64,000 bases of DNA. It comes from Gluconobacter albidus. GTDB taxonomy: Bacteria; Pseudomonadota; Alphaproteobacteria; Acetobacterales; Acetobacteraceae. Each line of letters opens with the position of its first letter. Within the stretch, counting starts at the first letter, position 1. The stretch is taken from NCBI RefSeq assembly GCF_002723915.1, contig NZ_BEWL01000003.1, positions 1-64,000 on the forward strand, given 5' to 3'. Under the pieces are notes generated by a model. It made no database searches and was not told the DNA's origin. It saw only the letters and a program-made list of their open reading frames with translations. Shown here in pieces: positions 43,516-53,080 of this stretch. The position numbers and the translations under genes were made by a program.

Positions 43516-43863
43516 TTAATCAGCCGGCTCATCCTCTGGCAGAGGCTGGATCTGACGCAGCTTGCCGTAGCGGTCGTAATAAAAAACAGATGTACCCCGC
43601 CGTTCGGCATAACCGTCCGGCTGACCATCCTTCGTCTGAAACAGCAGCCGGAAGGCATCCGGCTGCTCGATCACCTTGTCCCCTGCCGGGCGATACCGAT
43701 ACCGGCTGAAATCGGCATGGCTCTTGGGCAGCGACGAGTTGTGATACAGGTCGTGCATGCTCGGCTTCTTGGGACCGTCATCCGCATCCTGCGCCACGGC
43801 CGTACCAAGGGCCGCGCCTGAAACGGCAAGAACGGCCAGTACTGGGACAATCAACCTGCGCAT
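43516..43863 (-). CDS. Small secreted protein of unknown function, last gene of the RND operon
   Basis: 115 aa with a clear signal peptide (MRRLIVPVLAVLAVSGAALG ending TAVAQ). The mature chain is hydrophilic and rich in Asp, Tyr and Arg, with FSRYRYRPAG and SVFYYDRYGKLRQI; no cysteines and no known domain. It lies 12 bases downstream of the outer membrane efflux gene, so it is probably cotranscribed with it. It may be periplasmic and connected to the pump, or only a passenger. Confidence 0.6.
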   Translation of the reverse strand: MRRLIVPVLAVLAVSGAALGTAVAQDADDGPKKPSMHDLYHNSSLPKSHADFSRYRYRPAGDKVIEQPDAFRLLFQTKDGQPDGYAERRGTSVFYYDRYGKLRQIQPLPEDEPAD

Positions 43864-43875
43864 GATGCTCTCCGG

Positions 43876-45342
43876 TCAGTGCGTTTGTGCGGGCACCTTA
43901 GGCGAAACTGTCTTCTGGCTCCAGCCACCCCCGAGTGCGCGATACAATGTTACAATATTCTGGAACCTTGCGGCCTTGACCATGATGTCGTTCTGCTGCG
44001 CCTGATAGAGGGTGCGCTGCTGCGTCAGGGTGGTCAGATAGCTGTCGATACCGGCCTTGTAGCGCATGTTGGCCAGATCGAATGCCTGCTGCGACTGCGC
44101 CACCAGCTCATCCATGTGGCGCTGCTGGGTCGTATAGGTTTCCCGTGCCGTCAACGCATCCGAAACTTCACGGAACGCCGACTGTACGGTCTTTTCATAC
44201 TGCGCCGCATTCTGACGGGACTGCGCCTTGGCCATCATCAGGTTCCCTTCGCTCTGCCCCCAGGTCAGCAGCGGAATGCTGATGGACGGGGAGATGCTCC
44301 AGGTTTCGGCACCCGGCGTGAACAGCTTGCGGAACTGAAGCGAACTGGTGCCTTCCGAAGCCGTCAGCGTAAAGCGGGGGAAGAACGCCGCGCGCGCTGC
44401 ACCCACATTGGCATTGGCCCCCAGCAGGGTATGCTCTGCCGCACGGACGTCCGGCCGCTGCTCCAGCAGATCCGAAGGAAGGCCCTCCGGCAGATCCGTG
44501 ATCATGGTCTGCGATCCGAAGGGCGCCGGTTCCGGCAAGGTCGAGGGCAGCGGCGAGCCGACGAGAAGCTGAAGCGCATGCTCGTCATCCGCCAGAGCGC
44601 GCGTATATTGCGCCTCATAGGCGGAAGCCTGCTCGACCTGTGTCTTGACCTGCGCCAGCGTCAGCGCATCCGTTTCGCCATTGTCATAGGAAAGCTGGGT
44701 CAGCCGCAGGGTATCGCGCTCGGACGCCAGCGTGGCACGCGTCACCCGGAGCTGCTCGCGATCAGCCAGCCACTGGATGTAGGTCGTCCCGATCTGCGAG
44801 ACCGTCGTGATGAGAACGTTCCGCGCGTTCTCGACGTTGTTCAGCACCGTTTCCTTCTGCTGACGCGTCAGGTTGCGGATGCGGCCCCACAGATCAATTT
44901 CGTAAGACGAAAATCCGATCGACGTCTGATACAGACGCAGGGTCGAGATATGCTCGCCAACGCCAGGCGCAAAGGAGAAACCTGCCGTATCGGATGGCGC
45001 CATGAACAGCCCCTGTCCGCCAGCCGAGATGATCGGAAACAGCGAGGCATTCTGGATCTCGTACTGGCCGCGCGCCACGCCCACAGCATCAAGCTGCGCT
45101 GCGATGTCGCGGTTGTTTTTCAACGCCAGCGCCACGAGCGCCTTCAGCCGCGGGTCGGTGAAGAAATCCTCCCACCCGAGATTGGACGCGGCCTGAGCCG
45201 CAGGCGTGTTCCTCGATGCCGTATCCGCGGGGTAGCTGTTCTGGATGGCCTGCGTGGGCCGGTGGTAAACCGGCGCCATGTTACAGGCCGAAAGCATCAG
45301 CATTCCGGCAAATCCGGAAGTCAGTCCGAGACGGGCCTTCAT
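43876..45342 (-). CDS. RND efflux outer membrane channel lipoprotein (NodT/OprM family)
   Basis: 488 aa. Signal with lipobox (LTSGFAGMLMLSAC, Cys20), followed by MAPVYHRPT as in NodT-family channels. TolC-like trimer subunit with two repeated halves, QTSIGFSSYEIDLWGRI, LTSQYDNGETDALTL-like stretches and DVRAAEHTLLGANANVGAARAAFFPRFTLTA. It starts inside the stop of the RND gene (ATGA). It forms the outer membrane exit duct of the tripartite pump. Confidence 0.95.
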   Translation of the reverse strand: MKARLGLTSGFAGMLMLSACNMAPVYHRPTQAIQNSYPADTASRNTPAAQAASNLGWEDFFTDPRLKALVALALKNNRDIAAQLDAVGVARGQYEIQNASLFPIISAGGQGLFMAPSDTAGFSFAPGVGEHISTLRLYQTSIGFSSYEIDLWGRIRNLTRQQKETVLNNVENARNVLITTVSQIGTTYIQWLADREQLRVTRATLASERDTLRLTQLSYDNGETDALTLAQVKTQVEQASAYEAQYTRALADDEHALQLLVGSPLPSTLPEPAPFGSQTMITDLPEGLPSDLLEQRPDVRAAEHTLLGANANVGAARAAFFPRFTLTASEGTSSLQFRKLFTPGAETWSISPSISIPLLTWGQSEGNLMMAKAQSRQNAAQYEKTVQSAFREVSDALTARETYTTQQRHMDELVAQSQQAFDLANMRYKAGIDSYLTTLTQQRTLYQAQQNDIMVKAARFQNIVTLYRALGGGWSQKTVSPKVPAQTH

Positions 45343-48300
45343 GCTCCGTGCTCCCCTTCGGCGACAGGCGCCGCCTTGTTGTCCAGATGGGCATACGGGT
45401 CCTTGCGGTCCCTGACCCGGCTCACACGGAACAGACGCAGCACCACCACGAAGAAGACCGGGACGAAATAGACCGCCAGCAGCGTTGCCGAGAGCATGCC
45501 ACCCACGACACAGGTTCCGATCGCCACGCGCGCTGCCGAGCCAGCCCCGGTCGCGATCGCCAGCGGAAACACACCACAGACAAAGGCGATCGACGTCATG
45601 AGGATCGGACGCAGACGCTCACGCCCGGCTTCCAGAACCGAGTCTTCCAGAGTTTCGCCACTTTCGAAGAAGGCCTTGGCGAATTCCACGATCAGGATCG
45701 CGTTCTTCACCGACAGACCCACCGTCGTGAGCAGCCCGACCTGGAAATAGACGTCGTTGGCCAACCCGCGTCCCAGCGTTGCCGCAATGGCACCCAGCAC
45801 GCCGAGCGGAAGCACGAGCAGCACCGCGAACGGAATGGCCCAGCTCTCATAAAGCGCCGCCAGACAGAACATGATGACCACAACGGCCAGAGCATAAAGC
45901 GGTCCGGTCGATCCACCCGAAGCAAGCTGCTCGAACGACAGACCCGTCCACTCATAACCGATGCCGCGCGGCAGCTTGGCCAGAAGCTTCTCCATTTCCG
46001 TCATCGCCTGACCCGAGCTTGCGCCCACGGCCGGCTGTCCCTGGATTTCGTAGGAGTTCAGACCGTTATAGTCCTCGACCTTCTGCGGACCGTTAACCCA
46101 GACCCCCGAAGCAAAGGCATTGAACGGCACCATCGTTCCCGTCGCATTGCGGACATACCAGCGGTTCAGATCCTCCGGCGTCATGCGCGCCCAGGGCTCG
46201 CCCTGGATATAGACCTGCTTGACGCGGTCATTGCGCATGAACTGGTTGACGTAGATGGAGCCAAACGCCCCTTCAATCGTCGTGTTGATATCCGCATTCG
46301 TCAGGCCGAAAGCGTTGGCGCGCTCACGGTCGATATCAAGCTTGAACTGCGGCGCATCCTCCATACCCAGCGGGCGAACAGCCATCAGAAGCGGATTTTT
46401 CGCTGCTTCGCTCAGGATCTGGTTTCGCGCGGCCAGCAGCGCTTCATGACCCAGATGTCCGGTGTCTTCCAGCTCCAGATCAAAACCGGTCGCATTGCCC
46501 AGCTCCATCACAGCAGGCGGATTGACGGCAAAGATCTGCGCTTCCGGATCCATCCAGAAATGCATCATGATCTCGCGCGACACGGTCATGGTGGTGTGCG
46601 CAGTGCCCGGACGCTGGTCCCAGGGTTTCATACGGATGAAGAACGCACCCGCACTCTGCCCCTGACCCGCGAAGCTGAAGCCCGTCATGGTGAAGACGGA
46701 TTCAACATACTGGCCGTAGGTCTTGAGAACGTAGTCGGTAATCTTGCGGTTGACGGCCGCCGTCTGCGCTTCGGTCGCCCCGTTGCGCATTGTGACCTGT
46801 CCGAAGATGATTCCCTGATCCTCGTCAGGAAGGAACCCCCCCGGCACGCGCATGAACAGGAACCCGACCAGCGCCGTGAGCAGGACGAACCCGAGCATGC
46901 TGACGACCGGCACGCGGATCAGCCATTTTACGCCCCCGATATAACCGTTCGTCATACGATCGAACGTCCGGTTGAACCAGGCTGCGGGTCCACGATCATG
47001 CCCCTTGTGGGTCGGCTTGAGCATGGACGCACAGAGAGCCGGCGTCATGACCATCGCCACCAGAACCGACAGCCACATGGCCGCAACGATCGTGATAGAG
47101 AACTGGCGATAGATCACACCCGTGGAACCGCCGAACGCTGCCATCGGCAGGAACACCGCCGTCAGCACCAGCACGATGCCCACAAGCGCACCCGAGATCT
47201 CGTCCATGGAGACACGGGCCGCTTCTTTCGGTGACAGTCCCTTGTCCGTCATCACACGTTCGACGTTCTCGACCACCACGATCGCGTCATCGACCAGCAG
47301 ACCGACCGCCAGCACCATGGCCAGCATGGTCAGCGTGTTGATGCTGTAGCCCACAATGGACATCAGCCCGAACGTTCCCAGAAGAACCACCGGCACGGCG
47401 ATCGTCGGGATCAGCGTGGCGCGGAAGTTCTGCAGGAAGATCAGCATCACGATGAATACGAGGACGATCGCCTCGATCAGCGTCTCGACCACTTCATGAA
47501 TGGAGAGCGTGATAAATGGCTCGGTATCAAGCGGATAAACGAGCTTCAGGCCTTGGGGAAAATAACGGCTCAGCTCACCCAGACGCGCACGCACGGCAGC
47601 CTCGGTCTTGAGCTGGTTCGCGCCTGGCGCCAGCTTGAGCGCCATCGCGGCGGCCGGATGGTTGTTGTAAGACGATCCCAGAGCATAACTCTGCGCCCCC
47701 AGCTCGACCCGCGCCACGTCCTTCAGACGCACCTGGCTGCCATCCTGCTGCACCTTGAGCAGGATTTCCTTGAACTGGTCAGGCGTGCTCAGACGGGTCG
47801 GACCAATAATCGTGGCATCGAACCCGATGCCCTTTTTGGCCGGAAGACCGCCAAGCTCACCCGAAGAAACCTGGATGTTCTGCGCCTGAATGGCGGACTG
47901 GACATCGCCGACCGTCAGGCCGAAATTGTAGAGCTTCGACGGGTCCAGCCACACGCGCATCGCATATTCTGAGCCGAACAGCGTATGATCGCCCACGCCC
48001 GAAACGCGTGACAGCGGGTCGGAAATGTTGGACGCGACATAATCCGAGATGTCCTGCCCAGACATGCTGCCATCTTCGGAAATGAAGGCCACGACCATCA
48101 TGAAGTTCTTGGTCGCCTTCGTGATGCTCAGCCCCTGCGCCGTGACTTCCGCCGGCAGACGCGGCTGGGCCAGCTGGAGCTTGTTCTGGACCTGAACCTG
48201 CGCGATGTCAGGGTTCGTACCCTGCTCGAACGTCAGGTCGATCTCCATCTGTCCGCTCGCATAAGACGAAGCCGACAGATACTCGAGATGGTCCAGACCA

Positions 48301-48515
48301 TACATCTGCTGAAGGATCGGGCGGACAACCGTATTGTTCACCGTCTCGGCAGATGCACCCGGATACATGACCGAAATGGCAATCTGGGGCGGTGCAATGT
48401 TCGGATACTGCGCAATCGGCATGCGCGTGATCGCAACACCGCCAACGAGCATGATAATCAGACCGATAACCCACGCAAAGATGGGCCGGTCAATGAAGAA
48501 GCGGGACAATGACAT
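45339..48515 (-). CDS. RND multidrug efflux transporter, inner membrane subunit (AcrB/MexB family)
   Basis: 1058 aa, full length HAE1 transporter. FFIDRPIFAWVIGLIIMLVGGVAI at the N terminus, GLLVDDAIVVVENVERVMTDKGLSPKEA with the proton-relay Asp pair in helix 4, porter domains, and the conserved C-terminal half (GGFLPDEDQGIIF, AILIVEFAKAFFESGETLEDS). It uses the proton gradient to expel hydrophobic compounds from the periplasm and membrane. Operon order is membrane fusion protein, transporter, outer membrane channel. Separated from the fusion protein gene by 6 bases. Confidence 0.97.
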   Translation of the reverse strand: MSLSRFFIDRPIFAWVIGLIIMLVGGVAITRMPIAQYPNIAPPQIAISVMYPGASAETVNNTVVRPILQQMYGLDHLEYLSASSYASGQMEIDLTFEQGTNPDIAQVQVQNKLQLAQPRLPAEVTAQGLSITKATKNFMMVVAFISEDGSMSGQDISDYVASNISDPLSRVSGVGDHTLFGSEYAMRVWLDPSKLYNFGLTVGDVQSAIQAQNIQVSSGELGGLPAKKGIGFDATIIGPTRLSTPDQFKEILLKVQQDGSQVRLKDVARVELGAQSYALGSSYNNHPAAAMALKLAPGANQLKTEAAVRARLGELSRYFPQGLKLVYPLDTEPFITLSIHEVVETLIEAIVLVFIVMLIFLQNFRATLIPTIAVPVVLLGTFGLMSIVGYSINTLTMLAMVLAVGLLVDDAIVVVENVERVMTDKGLSPKEAARVSMDEISGALVGIVLVLTAVFLPMAAFGGSTGVIYRQFSITIVAAMWLSVLVAMVMTPALCASMLKPTHKGHDRGPAAWFNRTFDRMTNGYIGGVKWLIRVPVVSMLGFVLLTALVGFLFMRVPGGFLPDEDQGIIFGQVTMRNGATEAQTAAVNRKITDYVLKTYGQYVESVFTMTGFSFAGQGQSAGAFFIRMKPWDQRPGTAHTTMTVSREIMMHFWMDPEAQIFAVNPPAVMELGNATGFDLELEDTGHLGHEALLAARNQILSEAAKNPLLMAVRPLGMEDAPQFKLDIDRERANAFGLTNADINTTIEGAFGSIYVNQFMRNDRVKQVYIQGEPWARMTPEDLNRWYVRNATGTMVPFNAFASGVWVNGPQKVEDYNGLNSYEIQGQPAVGASSGQAMTEMEKLLAKLPRGIGYEWTGLSFEQLASGGSTGPLYALAVVVIMFCLAALYESWAIPFAVLLVLPLGVLGAIAATLGRGLANDVYFQVGLLTTVGLSVKNAILIVEFAKAFFESGETLEDSVLEAGRERLRPILMTSIAFVCGVFPLAIATGAGSAARVAIGTCVVGGMLSATLLAVYFVPVFFVVVLRLFRVSRVRDRKDPYAHLDNKAAPVAEGEHGA

Positions 48516-48521
48516 GCGGGG

Positions 48522-49736
48522 TTACTCCGCCTTTCCCGCAGGAGCTGCAGGAGGCGCTTCATGCGGCGCCACCTTTGCACCCGGCTGCACTTTCTGCAGA
48601 CCGCTTACGATCACCTTCTCGCCTTCCTTCAGCCCGTCCGAGACGAGCCAGGACTCGCCGACCGTCCGCAGGACCTGAATGGAACGCTGGCTGACCTTGT
48701 TCTCGCCATCCACGACCATGACGTAGGGATTGCCCTTGGCATCCCGCGCAACTGCAACCTGCGGCACCAGCATACCGTGCGGATCAATGCCTTCCTGAAT
48801 ATGGGCATTCACAAACATGCCCGGCAGCAGCAGATGATCCGGGTTCGGGAAAACGGCGCGCATGACAAGCGTTCCGGTCGCCGGATCCACCGTGACTTCG
48901 GAAAGCTGGAGCTTGCCACGCACCGGATATTCGGTGTTGTCTTCAAGACGCAGGCCTACCGCCGCCGCATCCGTGCCATTCCGCTCGAGCTGCCCGTCTG
49001 CCAGTTCACGCTTCAGGCGCAGCATGTCGGTAGCAGCCAGATTGACGTCCACGTAAATCGGATCAAGCCGTGTCACAACTGCGACCGGCTGGGTCTGCCC
49101 CGCCGTCAGAAGCGCACCAGCGGTATAAAGCGTGCGGCCAATACGCCCGCTGATGGGCGCACGAACATGGGTGTAATTCAGGTTGACGGCTGCCGCTTCC
49201 AGCGCTGCCTTCGCCTGTGCCACCTGGGCCTCGGCCTCACGCGCCGTTGCCAGCGTATTGTCGAAGTCCTGTGAACTCACGGCATGAGCCGCCACCAGCG
49301 GACGATACCGCTTGAGCTGCCCGTTCGCCCGCGCTGCCACGGCCTGTGCGTTCAGAAGCTGTGCTTTCGCCTGATCGTAAGCTGCCTGATACGGCGCGAT
49401 GTAGATCTGGAAAAGCTGCTGTCCGGCCTTGACGTCCGCACCCTGTTCGAAATCACGCGAGACAATGACACCATTCACCTGCGGACGGATCTGCGCCTGC
49501 TCATAGGCATCCGTCCGTCCGGGCAGGGACGTCTCAAGCGTGACCGGCTGCGTCTTCAGCGTCACCACATCAACAGGCTGGGGCGGCATCTGGGGAGGGG
49601 GCGTTTTTTTCTGACACCCTGCCACCAGCAGCGGGAGTGCCAGAAGCGGCACCAGAAAACTGCCCCTCCCACCCCACGAACCAACCGGAGACAGGGCAGC
49701 AGAACAATTCAACGATATTTTCTGAAAAGAAGGCAT
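48522..49736 (-). CDS. RND efflux periplasmic adaptor (AcrA/MexA family) lipoprotein
   Basis: 404 aa. Long N-terminal signal with a lipobox (LLVAGC near residue 41), then the lipoyl/hairpin/barrel layout of membrane fusion proteins: TSLPGRTDAYEQAQIRPQVNGVI, a coiled-coil hairpin (AYDQAKAQLLNAQAVAARANGQL) and VRAPISGRIGRTLYTAGALLTAG. First gene of the pump operon, with its start 24 bases from a perfect inverted repeat that borders the tetR gene. It joins transporter and outer membrane channel. Confidence 0.95.
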   Translation of the reverse strand: MPSFQKISLNCSAALSPVGSWGGRGSFLVPLLALPLLVAGCQKKTPPPQMPPQPVDVVTLKTQPVTLETSLPGRTDAYEQAQIRPQVNGVIVSRDFEQGADVKAGQQLFQIYIAPYQAAYDQAKAQLLNAQAVAARANGQLKRYRPLVAAHAVSSQDFDNTLATAREAEAQVAQAKAALEAAAVNLNYTHVRAPISGRIGRTLYTAGALLTAGQTQPVAVVTRLDPIYVDVNLAATDMLRLKRELADGQLERNGTDAAAVGLRLEDNTEYPVRGKLQLSEVTVDPATGTLVMRAVFPNPDHLLLPGMFVNAHIQEGIDPHGMLVPQVAVARDAKGNPYVMVVDGENKVSQRSIQVLRTVGESWLVSDGLKEGEKVIVSGLQKVQPGAKVAPHEAPPAAPAGKAE

Positions 49737-49760
49737 GATACGGCCGCTATCCTGTGATAC

Positions 49761-49805
49761 AGAAACCCGCTAGTTTCCCGCGAGGACGGAAACTAGCGGG
49801 TTTCT
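49761..49805. promoter_or_regulatory. Perfect 18-bp inverted repeat, candidate TetR operator
   Basis: AGAAACCCGCTAGTTTCC (49761-49778) and its exact complement GGAAACTAGCGGGTTTCT (49788-49805), separated by 9 bases. It lies in the gap between the RND operon and the tetR gene. The right arm ends at the first base before a TTGACA -35 hexamer (49806-49811) that reads toward tetR. Occupancy would block both divergent promoters. The size (45 bp) suits two dimers, as for QacR-like repressors. It could also form a strong hairpin in RNA. Confidence 0.75.
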
Positions 49806-49834
49806 TTGACAGACGTCAATTCGGTCTGTGAAAT
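49806..49834 (+). promoter_or_regulatory. Candidate tetR promoter
   Basis: TTGACA at 49806-49811, 17 bases of spacer and TGAAAT (49829-49834, four of six matches). It touches the right arm of the inverted repeat, so the repressor should control its own gene. The same TTGAC also forms TTGAC-AGAC-GTCAA (49806-49819). Confidence 0.45.
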
Positions 49835-49850
49835 AATATCGGAGTTCATC

Positions 49851-50531
49851 TTGCCCAGTCAGTCGAGCAGCCAGTCCGAAGACCGGAAACAGTCCTGCTG
49901 TGGCCGCCCAGCGCAGCTCGACGAAGCGGAAAGACGCAACCGGATTCTCGACGCTGCCAGTTCGGTCCTGATCACCCATGGCTATCACGCCACGTCGATG
50001 GACAGCATCGCGTCCTGCTCGGGAATGTCCAAGAAAACCCTCTACCAGTTTTTCGACTCCAAACAGGTCCTGTTCGAAACACTGATCCTCGAACGCCTGT
50101 TCGCCCCCATAAATTATACGCCGGCCCCCACGGATTCCATGGAAAAACAGCTTCTGGGCCTGATGACCAGTATTGCTGCCTGCATGTTCTGTGATGAACG
50201 TTTGAGCCTGCTCCGCTCCGTCATTACGGAAACGAGCCGCAATCCCGCAGTCCGGCAACTGGTCGCAGACCTGTTTCAGCTCTCGGGACGGGTCCTGCCC
50301 ATCCAGAACTGGATGGCTATCCAGTCCGAAGCAGGCAGACTGGACATTCCCGATATTACGGAGGCGTCGGACCTTCTTTTCGGAATGACGCTCGGCGGCC
50401 CGACGCTGGGGCGCCTCACACATTGCAAACCGAGCCGTTCAAAAGAAAAGCTCGAAGAATTCATGGCTTACGGCATCAGGGTTTTTCTGGAAGGGCATCG
50501 CCCTGTCACCCCTCCCCTGAACAGACACTAG
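49851..50531 (+). CDS. TetR/AcrR-family repressor of the RND operon
   Basis: 226 aa from TTG 49851, chosen because GGAG (49841-49844) sits 6 bases ahead of it and no ATG is available upstream of the DNA-binding domain; an alternative TTG at 49806 lies in the promoter. N-terminal helix-turn-helix at about 30-75: RRNRILDAASSVLITHGYHATSMDSIASCSGMSKKTLYQFFDSKQVLFE. C-terminal ligand domain is of TetR_C type with several cysteines (SCCG, ASCSG, AACMFCDE), of which a redox role is possible but unproven. Its divergent placement and the perfect inverted repeat between the genes make it the probable local repressor. It ends 4 bases inside the next, convergent gene. Confidence 0.9.
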   Translation: MPSQSSSQSEDRKQSCCGRPAQLDEAERRNRILDAASSVLITHGYHATSMDSIASCSGMSKKTLYQFFDSKQVLFETLILERLFAPINYTPAPTDSMEKQLLGLMTSIAACMFCDERLSLLRSVITETSRNPAVRQLVADLFQLSGRVLPIQNWMAIQSEAGRLDIPDITEASDLLFGMTLGGPTLGRLTHCKPSRSKEKLEEFMAYGIRVFLEGHRPVTPPLNRH

Positions 50532-53080
50532 CCACCAGCAGAAACAGGGGGCGTCACAGCACCGTCTCTGCTCCCCGTCAGCAACCTGAAAACACCCTCC
50601 GACGGTGTCCCCGCCATCATCGTCCCAAACCGGTCCTGAAGACTTCTGAGCGTCTGCTGATCCTGCGCCCTGGATGCATCTCCCCCTACCCGGAGAATGA
50701 GAGCCTGCTGGTCAGGAGAGAGTGGCGCCTTCGCCGTTTCGCCATTCCCCGTAAGCGCGTCCAGCATGGGGGTCAGTGCCTCCACCGCCCGGGACCACTC
50801 TCCCGCCTTTTCCGCCATCTGGGCCCGCAGCGTCCAGGCCCGCGGATCCCGAATGGTGGCAAGTTCTCCCGCGGCCTCATCCGAACGATGATCGGCCAGC
50901 GCAATCTGCGCGCGCAGAAGCGCAACCTCCACGGACTGGCTGCTGCTGCCTCCCGGCAGAGCCAGCGCAGCATCAGGAGAGCCTTCGGCAAACGCCGAAA
51001 GATCCTGCCGGGCCGCTTTGGCATCTCCCATGTCGAGCTCAAGCCTGGACAGCCGGATGCGGACAGCCATGCCCTGCGCGCCACCCTGAATGTCCACAAG
51101 CTTCCTCAGAGCGTCCCGCTCCTGATCCGGCAGCCCCATGGCTTCGTAACGACGCGCCAGACCGTCGAAGATATCCCGCTGTAACGACCCATTCCCTGAA
51201 GCTTCGGCCAGCGCGTCCTTCAGAAAGGCCACTTCATTCAGAGCCTGACTCCCATCTGCAGAGACAGTCTCTGCCATCCGCCGTATAATATCCTTCTTCT
51301 GCACTTCAACATCGGTCATATCCTCAGGATACAATCGGTTCCATTCCTGAACTGCCGTCGCAGCAGCGGCGAGATTCCCCCCCCTCATCAGTGCCTCGAT
51401 CTGCAGAAGACGGGCACTTTTTTCCCTGCCTGCAATCCGAAGAGCCGGCAGGATGCCATCAACCTGATCGGCGACAGCCTGCGGGGACAGCGTTTTCTTC
51501 TCCAGCGCCTGCCGAAGAAGCGCTTCCCTTGCCACCGGCCAGACCAACGGCGATGTTTCACGTGAGAGCGCTTTCAGCTTCTCTTCTGCATCCGGCGCAT
51601 CCCGACGAGCCGCCAGAAGCGCTTTTGCCAGAGCCACCTGCGGTCCCTCAGGAAGCTGACCGAGAATTTTCGTCGCGCTTTCATTACCATAACGCGCGAC
51701 CCACTGGGCTGCAGGCGGCAGAAGACGGTCCCGCAAAGGCGCTGCATACGCCTGAAGAACAGGTAGCCCTGTCGCAATCAGGTCTGCCGTATGATTACGG
51801 TCGCTTTCCACAGACCCGGACGCGCTCTGCCCAACCCGGCTGGCGGATGGCATAAGCATACGCATCATTCCACGCCAGAGCTGATCTTCAGGAGTGCTGC
51901 CTCCGTCCTCGGTCAGATAGGATGAAACTTCGCGCTGGTTCAGCACGGCCGATATCTGTTGCAGGCGGCGCGTCTCAGGTTTTTCTGCGCCTTCAGGCCA
52001 GTCCTCCAAGGCCACCTGCATGACCTCTCCCAGAAGCGGTCCATTCCCGGCGCGTGCCGCCGCCTGCGCAACCCGCATGCGCGCCTCGAACCGATCAGCC
52101 GATGGGGCCAGGGCTGCGGCAGCCACACTCCGTCTGAGGGCCTCGCGAAGCTCTTGCGGGGTTCCGCCTCCCAGACTGACACCACTTAGAGACGATCCAT
52201 AAGGCTGAAGCCGGTTGGAAGCCATCAGGGGGAAACTGTCCGGCCCCATCGTATCCAGAACCAGCCTTCCTGCCGCCTGACGCAGTTCAATATCATCAGA
52301 ATCGGCCGCCACCACCACCCCCATCAGACTGCTTCGAACCGAAAATCCGGTTCCCTGACGGCGCATGGGCTGCCCGATGCGTCCAGAGCGCGTCATTCCA
52401 AGCAGAAGCCTCCGACCCGAGGACGGATCATCCAATGCAACAACCTGAGGCAGTCCTTCCTGCACAGGCGGCATGAACGTCAGTGCGTTTCCGTCCTGCC
52501 CCAGAAGCATATCGGCCTGAGGCTTCACATCGGGGGCGACAGATACCGTCCATCCCGCTCCAACCGGACGCAGGACCGGATCACGATCAGTAGACACCCC
52601 AATGGTGATAACCGTTACGTCTGGAAGAAGTCTGCTGGACACTGACGTGAAAGGCCCGACCCCGGACAGGCCTGCCGTATCGAGAGCATGCCGTCCGGCC
52701 GCTACAAGCACGATATTCTGCCCGTTTCGAAAGGCTGCAACAGGCGTCAGTTCTCCAAGCGGCAGCCAGAGCCCGGTCGCGTCGGGAACCTGCATGGGTG
52801 TTGCGGGAGACGCATTGACAACCTGCGGGCGAGGTTCGGACACCGGAGCGGAATTCGCCGAAATCCGTTTCTCCTGCACAGCTTTTTCCGGATGCGGGAA
52901 AAGGGGCGCAGGATCGTTCAGAAACAACCATCCAGCAGGCAGCAGCTTGTCGTCTGGTGCCGGTCCGGCATGGGTTTCCCCTCCTCCTCCGGGTTTTACA
53001 CTGGAGGCCCTGGTCTGTGCGGCCACCGCCGTTCCAAGCGATGACAGCCCCAGAACTGCAGCCAGGATTACCCTTTTCAT
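50528..53080 (-). CDS. Large periplasmic protein of the flagellar operon, candidate MotC analogue
   Basis: 850 aa with a signal peptide (MKRVILAAVLGLSSLGTAVA). A Pro-rich linker leads to an N-terminal region of about 200 residues (90-290) that reads as beta-rich (LWLPLGELTPVAAFRNGQNIVLVAAG), followed by a long helical part, about 310-830, with weak TPR/helical-repeat character (ARLLQIEALMRGGNLAAAATAVQEWNRLYPED). No cysteine and no known enzyme motif. It overlaps motE by ATGA and ends convergently with tetR. In Rhizobium, MotE is the chaperone of the periplasmic motor protein MotC; by position this could be the client in this lineage, though MotC is about half the size and I see no clear sequence match. 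Confidence 0.55.
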   Translation of the reverse strand: MKRVILAAVLGLSSLGTAVAAQTRASSVKPGGGGETHAGPAPDDKLLPAGWLFLNDPAPLFPHPEKAVQEKRISANSAPVSEPRPQVVNASPATPMQVPDATGLWLPLGELTPVAAFRNGQNIVLVAAGRHALDTAGLSGVGPFTSVSSRLLPDVTVITIGVSTDRDPVLRPVGAGWTVSVAPDVKPQADMLLGQDGNALTFMPPVQEGLPQVVALDDPSSGRRLLLGMTRSGRIGQPMRRQGTGFSVRSSLMGVVVAADSDDIELRQAAGRLVLDTMGPDSFPLMASNRLQPYGSSLSGVSLGGGTPQELREALRRSVAAAALAPSADRFEARMRVAQAAARAGNGPLLGEVMQVALEDWPEGAEKPETRRLQQISAVLNQREVSSYLTEDGGSTPEDQLWRGMMRMLMPSASRVGQSASGSVESDRNHTADLIATGLPVLQAYAAPLRDRLLPPAAQWVARYGNESATKILGQLPEGPQVALAKALLAARRDAPDAEEKLKALSRETSPLVWPVAREALLRQALEKKTLSPQAVADQVDGILPALRIAGREKSARLLQIEALMRGGNLAAAATAVQEWNRLYPEDMTDVEVQKKDIIRRMAETVSADGSQALNEVAFLKDALAEASGNGSLQRDIFDGLARRYEAMGLPDQERDALRKLVDIQGGAQGMAVRIRLSRLELDMGDAKAARQDLSAFAEGSPDAALALPGGSSSQSVEVALLRAQIALADHRSDEAAGELATIRDPRAWTLRAQMAEKAGEWSRAVEALTPMLDALTGNGETAKAPLSPDQQALILRVGGDASRAQDQQTLRSLQDRFGTMMAGTPSEGVFRLLTGSRDGAVTPPVSAGG

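Noticed and set aside
43879-45471. 530-codon plus-strand frame
   Set aside because: Shadow of the outer membrane efflux gene; Arg-rich and motif-free.
45216-47234. 672-codon open frame on the plus strand
   Set aside because: Lies antisense to the RND transporter; composition is Arg/His/Gln-rich with no motif. GC-rich codon use leaves open antisense frames.
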